Origin: an uncultured Christensenella sp.
GTDB lineage: Bacteria; Bacillota; Clostridia; Christensenellales; CAG-917
Assembly: GCA_910578325.1 (NCBI GenBank)
Contig: CAJTQT010000008.1
Span: 1 to 55,476 of the forward strand
DNA length: 55,476 nucleotides
Direction of reading: 5' to 3'
The notes under the pieces are model-generated. The model worked only from the letters and a program-made list of their open reading frames with translations, had not been told where the DNA came from and did no database searches. Made by a program: the position numbers and the translations under genes. Shown here in pieces: positions 51,416 through 55,476 of this stretch (its first letter is position 1; every line of letters begins with the position of its first letter).

Positions 51416-52243
51416 TTAGTTCACACGCTTGATGATAAACTTATTAGATGCGTTTTTCTTCTTTCTCGTCTTATAACCCAAAGCAGGTTTGCCCCAGGGC
51501 GTAACGGGTGAAGGCATACCGACAGGCGACTTGCCTTCGCCACCGCCGTGCGGGTGGTCGTTCGGGTTCATTACGACGCCGCGGACGGTAGGACGAACGC
51601 CCATATGGCGCGTCTTACCGGCTTTACCGACGCGGATGATTTCGTGGTCGATGTTGCCCACCTGACCGACTGTCGCTCTGCATCCGATGAGTATATATCT
51701 CATCTCGCCGCTGGGCATACGCACGATAGCGTACTTGCCTTCTTTTGCCATAAGTTGCGCAGCATTGCCTGCCGCTCTTGCGATAACGCCGCCGTTGCCG
51801 GGCTGCATTTCAATGTTATGAATCATCGTACCTACGGGGATTGCCGAAAGGGGAAGCGCGTTGCCGACTTTGATGTCCGCGTCCACGCCGCTTTCAAGCA
51901 CGTCTCCGACGTTGAGTCCCAAAGGAGCGAGGATATATCTCTTTTCGCCGTCCGCATAGTGCAGAAGCGCGATATTCGCCGAACGGTTAGGATCGTATTC
52001 TATTGTCGCAACTTTGGCGGGAATGCCGTCTTTGTTACGCTTATAGTCGATGATACGGTATTTGTTTCTGTTGCCGCCGCCGATGTGACGAACGGTGATT
52101 CTGCCCATCGAGTTTCTTCCGCCCGTCTTGTTGAGCGACACCAGAAGCGAACGCTCGGGAGTGGTGGAAGTGATTTCCTCATAGGCGGATACCGTCATAA
52201 AACGGCGGGCAGGAGAAGTCGGTTTATATTTCTTAATAGCCAT
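51416..52243 (-). CDS. rplB: 50S ribosomal protein L2
   Basis: A 275-residue L2, needed for subunit joining and the peptidyl-transferase region. MAIKKYKPTSPARRFMTV and the C-terminal VRGVVMNPNDHPHGGGEGKSPVGMPSPVTPWG, including the conserved histidine, are intact. Confidence 0.98.
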   Translation of the reverse strand: MAIKKYKPTSPARRFMTVSAYEEITSTTPERSLLVSLNKTGGRNSMGRITVRHIGGGNRNKYRIIDYKRNKDGIPAKVATIEYDPNRSANIALLHYADGEKRYILAPLGLNVGDVLESGVDADIKVGNALPLSAIPVGTMIHNIEMQPGNGGVIARAAGNAAQLMAKEGKYAIVRMPSGEMRYILIGCRATVGQVGNIDHEIIRVGKAGKTRHMGVRPTVRGVVMNPNDHPHGGGEGKSPVGMPSPVTPWGKPALGYKTRKKKNASNKFIIKRVN

Positions 52244-52260
52244 AATTTACTCTCCTTTCC

Positions 52261-52551
52261 TTATGCGAGGCTCTCGAAGAATTCGATTGCTTTGCTTTCG
52301 GCGGTCAAAGTTACAAAGGCTTTTTTGAAAGCGGGACGTCTGCCCTCGTTTCTGCCCATTCTCTTCAACTTGCCGTCGTAGTTTGAGGTGTTGACTTTTG
52401 CGACTTTAACACCGAAAATCTGCTCAACCGCAACTTTGATTTGCGATTTGGTCGCGTTTTTTGCAACCTTGAACGTGTATTTCTTATCGGAGATTCCGTC
52501 GTAACTCTTCTCCGAAAGAATCGGCTCTATAATGATATCGTACGCTGTCAT
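52261..52551 (-). CDS. rplW: 50S ribosomal protein L23
   Basis: A 96-residue L23, the docking site for trigger factor and SRP at the exit tunnel. DIIIEPILSEKSYDGISDKKYTF and GVKVAKVNTSNYDGKLKRMG are typical. Its start overlaps the rplD end by 4 bases. Confidence 0.97.
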   Translation of the reverse strand: MTAYDIIIEPILSEKSYDGISDKKYTFKVAKNATKSQIKVAVEQIFGVKVAKVNTSNYDGKLKRMGRNEGRRPAFKKAFVTLTAESKAIEFFESLA

Positions 52552-53171
52552 TGCTGTGCTGCCTCCTCAATCTGCTTGATCGCGTCAACAGTTAAAACGA
52601 TATTCTTCGTTGAAACGATATCGTACACGTTGAGCGTTCTCGCTTCGCAAACTCCGACATTAGGAATGTTGTTGCTTGCGCGCAGTGCGTCCTGGTCATA
52701 GCCGCCGAGCACGAACATAACTCTGCCTTTGAGCGCAAGCGCGTCAACTGCGTTTGCAACGTGCTTAGTCTTGACTTCCGCGAGTGCGAATTTGTCTATA
52801 ACCACGACTTCGTTCTGACGTACTTTCTCGGAAAGTGCCGAGCAGAAAGCCGCCTTTTTCATATTCTTATTGATTTTCTGTGAGAAATCTCTGGGTTTTT
52901 TCGCGAACACCACGCCGCCGCCGACATACTGCGGAGCAACGATAGAACCTTGACGCGCACGGCCCGTACCTTTCTGACGATAGGGTTTTGCGCCGCCTCC
53001 GCGCACTTCGGTTCTGGTCAGCGCGCTCATCGTGCCCTGACGCTTGTTTGCGAGTTGCGAAACTACTACCTGATGCACGAGCGCTTCATTGTAGTCGCAC
53101 GCAAAGACAGAATCGCTCACTTCTACGTTTCCGACCTTCTTACCGGTCAAATCTACCACGTTGAATTTCAT
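52548..53171 (-). CDS. rplD: 50S ribosomal protein L4
   Basis: A 207-residue L4 lining the exit tunnel. The tunnel loop TRTEVRGGGAKPYRQKGTGRARQGSIVAPQ is intact. In E. coli L4 also represses the S10 operon; whether the hairpins in the rpsJ leader serve this is not known. Confidence 0.98.
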   Translation of the reverse strand: MKFNVVDLTGKKVGNVEVSDSVFACDYNEALVHQVVVSQLANKRQGTMSALTRTEVRGGGAKPYRQKGTGRARQGSIVAPQYVGGGVVFAKKPRDFSQKINKNMKKAAFCSALSEKVRQNEVVVIDKFALAEVKTKHVANAVDALALKGRVMFVLGGYDQDALRASNNIPNVGVCEARTLNVYDIVSTKNIVLTVDAIKQIEEAAQQ

Positions 53172-53185
53172 AATTCCACCTCCGC

Positions 53186-53815
53186 TCAGCCCTTAACGGA
53201 CTCTTTGACAACGACCAGCCCGCCCTTAGGACCGGGAATCGCGCCCTTGACCAACAGCAAGTTTCTTGCCGCGTCCACACGCACGACGGTCAGGTTCTGC
53301 ACAGTCACGCGCTCGTGACCCCATTGACCTGCCATATGCTTGTTCTTGAAGACTCTCGACGGAGAAGAGCACGCGCCCATAGAACCGACTCCTCTGTGGT
53401 ATCCGGAACCGTGCGCTTTGGGACCGATGTGGTTGTTCCATCTCTGCACGACGCCCGAATATCCATGGCCCTTAGAAGTGCCCGTCACGTCGACTTTATC
53501 GCCCTCGGCAAAGATATCGCATTTGATTTCCTGTCCGAGTTGATAACTTGCACTGTTTGCAAGGCGGAGTTCTCTGAGATATTTCTTAACGGTGACGCCC
53601 GCTTTTTTGAAATGTCCAGTTTCGGGTTTGTTGACTCTGGTTTCTTTAACCGTACCGAATCCAACCTGAACCGCCTCGTAGCCGTCGTTTTCTTTGGTCT
53701 TAATCTGCACCACGGGGCAGGGACCTGCCTCTACTACCGTGACCGGAATGACCTTACCCTCCTGGGTGAAAATCTGGCTCATACCGACTTTTTTTCCGAT
53801 GATTGCTTTATCCAT
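53186..53815 (-). CDS. rplC: 50S ribosomal protein L3
   Basis: A 209-residue L3, an early assembly protein near the peptidyl-transferase centre. MDKAIIGKKVGMSQIF opens it; GHGYSGVVQRWN and HRGVGSMGACSSPSRVFKNKHMAG are typical. The open frame begins five codons earlier at an ATG that directly touches AGGAGG (53830), too close for normal initiation, while the chosen ATG is 15 bases from it. The family's N terminus favours 53815; the start is the least certain in the cluster. Confidence 0.95.
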   Translation of the reverse strand: MDKAIIGKKVGMSQIFTQEGKVIPVTVVEAGPCPVVQIKTKENDGYEAVQVGFGTVKETRVNKPETGHFKKAGVTVKKYLRELRLANSASYQLGQEIKCDIFAEGDKVDVTGTSKGHGYSGVVQRWNNHIGPKAHGSGYHRGVGSMGACSSPSRVFKNKHMAGQWGHERVTVQNLTVVRVDAARNLLLVKGAIPGPKGGLVVVKESVKG

Positions 53816-53861
53816 AATCGTAAAGTTCATCCTCCTAAAATATTTTTCCTACTTATAACAA

Positions 53862-54170
53862 TCAGAGTTTGATTGAAATATCCACGCCCGCCGGCAAATC
53901 CAACTTCATCAGCGAATCCACCGTCTTGCTGGTCGGGTTGTAGATATCTATCAAACGCTTGTGTGTTCTCATTTCGAATTGCTCTCTGCTGTCCTTATAC
54001 TTGTGCGTAGCGCGCAAGATTGTGACGATTTCCTTATCCGTGGGGAGCGGAATGGGACCGGATACCTTTGTGCCGGTCTTCTTCACTGTCTCTACGATTT
54101 TCTCTGCGGAAAGATCGATAAGGTTGTGGTCGTACGCTTTGAGTTTAATTCTTATTTTCTGCCCAGCCAT
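53862..54170 (-). CDS. rpsJ: 30S ribosomal protein S10
   Basis: A 102-residue S10, first gene of the supercluster; in many bacteria it also works with NusB in antitermination. MAGQKIRIKLKAYDHNLIDLSAEKIVETVKKTG is typical. AGGAGG lies seven bases before this ATG; the nine further upstream codons of the frame have no support. Confidence 0.98.
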   Translation of the reverse strand: MAGQKIRIKLKAYDHNLIDLSAEKIVETVKKTGTKVSGPIPLPTDKEIVTILRATHKYKDSREQFEMRTHKRLIDIYNPTSKTVDSLMKLDLPAGVDISIKL

Positions 54171-54226
54171 TATATAGCCTCCTAAAAATAATAACACTTA
54201 GCCGTGTGTGTCTTTTTATTTTTTTG

Positions 54227-54265
54227 CCGTTGCGGCGCAACGGAATATACGTGTCCTTTGACACG
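54227..54265 (-). promoter_or_regulatory. Leader hairpins of the ribosomal operon
   Basis: Between promoter and rpsJ the message can form CGTGTC/GACACG (54250-54265) and CCGTTGC/GCAACGG (54227-54243). The second is followed by an A-rich, not T-rich, stretch, so it is not a terminator. It could be a site for autoregulation or for transcript stability. Confidence 0.45.
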
Positions 54266-54272
54266 CTCACCT

Positions 54273-54302
54273 AATATACCATTTTAATTCAACACCTGTC
54301 AA
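54273..54302 (-). promoter_or_regulatory. Promoter of the S10-spc-alpha supercluster
   Basis: Minus-strand TTGACA (54297-54302), 18-base spacer, TATATT (54273-54278) with an extended -10 TG. It gives a leader of about 100 bases before rpsJ. I saw no second strong promoter inside the cluster. Confidence 0.8.
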
Positions 54303-54420
54303 CAAAAAATAAGATAAAAATTGTATAAATTCACAAATAAATTTTCGTTTGTGCCTATTGCATTCGGCGCACACAAAATCTTGTATATTTATTGATATAT
54401 TCTACCTATATAATTATATA

Positions 54421-55203
54421 TTATAAGAAAGGATGACACATCGTCCCGTCTTCGTCGAACACCTCTAAGTTTTTTACACTTTGCATTTTTTCATACACGG
54501 TCTTTGCAATCAGGCTTGCGCCTTCGGCATTCGGATGCGCGCCGTCCGAGAACATATTCCCCTTATCGGCAAACACTTCGTATAAATCTATATAATTCAA
54601 GCCCAGTTGAATGGAAAGTTCTTTGGCGACGTCGTGAATGACGGTTGCCACCAACTCGATATTTATGCCGTAAGGTGCACGCCCGTGCTTCATCCATACG
54701 GGAGTGGGCGACATAATATAAACGGATTTGACGCTTTCGAGGGCAAGATAACTCTCGATTATTTCCGTATAATCCGCAACGTAAGAATCCTTACCTTTCC
54801 AGACGTCGGATTTGGTATCATTCGAGCCCAGCATAATTATCACTATATCAGGCGCGAATTCAAGACTCTGTTTATAAAGTTTTTCGGACGTATACGAGCG
54901 GTTGCAGGATTTGGACGCGGTGCGTCCGGAATATCCGTAGTTATTCACGCAGTATTCATCGCCGAGCATATTCCCGAGTTGCGTGGGATAGTTGTTTTTC
55001 GGCCAGTTTTCAACGCCGTGCCCGTACGTCAGGCTATCGCCTACGCAAGCCACGCGTATCTGCCCCTCTTCGGGATTAGTGAATTTATGTATATCCGCAA
55101 GCATTCCGTACATATACAACGTAGGCACCGTCACGCAAACGGCTACAACTATAACCGCCAGAATAACGCTGATCGTAATAATCAACTTCTTTCGCATAAC
55201 CAT
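54421..55203 (-). CDS. Membrane-anchored SGNH/GDSL-family hydrolase
   Basis: A 260-residue protein with an N-terminal signal anchor (about 5-30) and an SGNH hydrolase domain. Block I GDSLT gives Ser57, block II is NYGYSG, block III GSND gives Asn128, block V DGAHPN gives Asp220 and His223. Such enzymes cut esters, often acetyl groups on sugars or lipids, outside the cytoplasm; the substrate cannot be told here. GAGGG lies four bases before the ATG at 55203; the second in-frame ATG is two codons later. It is upstream of, and probably independent from, the ribosomal operon. Confidence 0.9.
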   Translation of the reverse strand: MVMRKKLIITISVILAVIVVAVCVTVPTLYMYGMLADIHKFTNPEEGQIRVACVGDSLTYGHGVENWPKNNYPTQLGNMLGDEYCVNNYGYSGRTASKSCNRSYTSEKLYKQSLEFAPDIVIIMLGSNDTKSDVWKGKDSYVADYTEIIESYLALESVKSVYIMSPTPVWMKHGRAPYGINIELVATVIHDVAKELSIQLGLNYIDLYEVFADKGNMFSDGAHPNAEGASLIAKTVYEKMQSVKNLEVFDEDGTMCHPFL

Positions 55204-55225
55204 ACCGCCCTCATTTATTATCTGA

Positions 55226-55255
55226 ATTATAGCATATTTGTTCAGTCGGTTACAA
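55226..55255 (-). promoter_or_regulatory. Promoter of the SGNH hydrolase gene
   Basis: Minus-strand TTGTAA (55250-55255), 18-base spacer, extended -10 TGCTATAAT (TATAAT at 55226-55231), about 20 bases before the start codon. Confidence 0.65.
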
Positions 55256-55309
55256 GACTAATTTTCATAAATGCAATACACGAAATGGCGAATAGAATCA
55301 GAAATTTAT

Positions 55310-55350
55310 AAAGCCGCGATTAATTGGATGCAGTGCGCGAAAATTAAATA
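55310..55350. repeat. Degenerate end of the dispersed inverted-repeat element
   Basis: ATAAAGCCGCGATTAA followed by GATGCAGTGCGCGAAA resembles, with mismatches, the repeats starting at 38000 and 38212 (ATAAAACCGCGCTATT, then GATGAGTG-CGAAAG). Confidence 0.45.
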
Positions 55351-55361
55351 AGTCGAAAACT

Positions 55362-55415
55362 AAGGGTGAGCGTTTGAAACTTTAATAAAATTGCCCCCTC
55401 TTTCCCTTCGGGCTT
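55362..55415. repeat. 54-bp dispersed repeat, copy 2
   Basis: Identical over 54 bases to 37379-37432. A shortened version of its last part (TTGCCCCCTTCCTTCGGG) follows near 55432-55450, so the right window edge is another repeat cluster. Confidence 0.85.
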
Positions 55416-55476
55416 CAAGTATTTATTTAGATTGCCCCCTTCCTTCGGGTTACCGAGGCTACGCGGTTTGCGAAGC

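Noticed and set aside
38400..54170. Ribosomal proteins split or missing in the supercluster
   Set aside because: All expected members from rpsJ to rplQ are present and intact; rpmJ was simply very short. The str-type genes (rpsL, rpsG, fusA, tuf) are not next to it here, but this varies between genomes.

Overview
The window looks like a chromosomal segment from an anaerobic, probably gut-associated member of the Clostridia. Christensenellales-like is my guess from protein style; no 16S rRNA is present to confirm it. Reasons: a Firmicutes-type S10-spc-alpha ribosomal cluster with secY, adk, map, a KOW-domain gene, infA and rpmJ; zinc-binding forms of S14, S4, L36 and adenylate kinase; strong AGGAGG ribosome binding sites; and very large surface lipoproteins with InlB-type repeats. 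TGA is read as stop (for example at the end of rplX), so the code is standard. Nearly everything is on the minus strand.

Region 1 (about 1-31750) is a surface protein and peptide-uptake locus. It holds a small membrane protein, three giant lipoproteins (1474, 1452 and 1509 residues), a complete oligopeptide ABC transporter (oppA-oppB-oppC-oppD-oppF, all enlarged compared with ordinary Opp proteins), a fourth, shorter lipoprotein, and a 2524-residue subtilisin-like protease with BspA-type leucine-rich repeats and a C-terminal membrane anchor. One giant lipoprotein starts 26 bases after oppF and is probably in its operon. A plausible reading, which is inference, is a machine that cuts proteins outside the cell, captures the fragments and imports peptides.

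Region 2 (about 32200-36800) has single housekeeping genes with good promoters and terminators: an M29 aminopeptidase, class II fructose-bisphosphate aldolase, a small multidrug-export family membrane protein and a TtcA-type tRNA thiolase.

Region 3 (about 36790-38400) is a small accessory patch. It carries a divergent pair of DNA-binding proteins (ribbon-helix-helix and XRE type) around a palindromic operator candidate. A kilobase of non-coding repeats follows: a 103-bp tandem repeat, paired 42-bp hairpins and a 124-bp element with 20-bp terminal inverted repeats. Related pieces lie at 34822-34884 and at both ends of the window.

Region 4 (38400-54300) is the ribosomal supercluster read from rpsJ down to rplQ: 32 genes including rpmJ, which is only 38 codons long. 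A consensus promoter lies before rpsJ. Upstream of it is a membrane-anchored SGNH hydrolase. I saw no rRNA, tRNA, CRISPR array, prophage or insertion sequence with a transposase.
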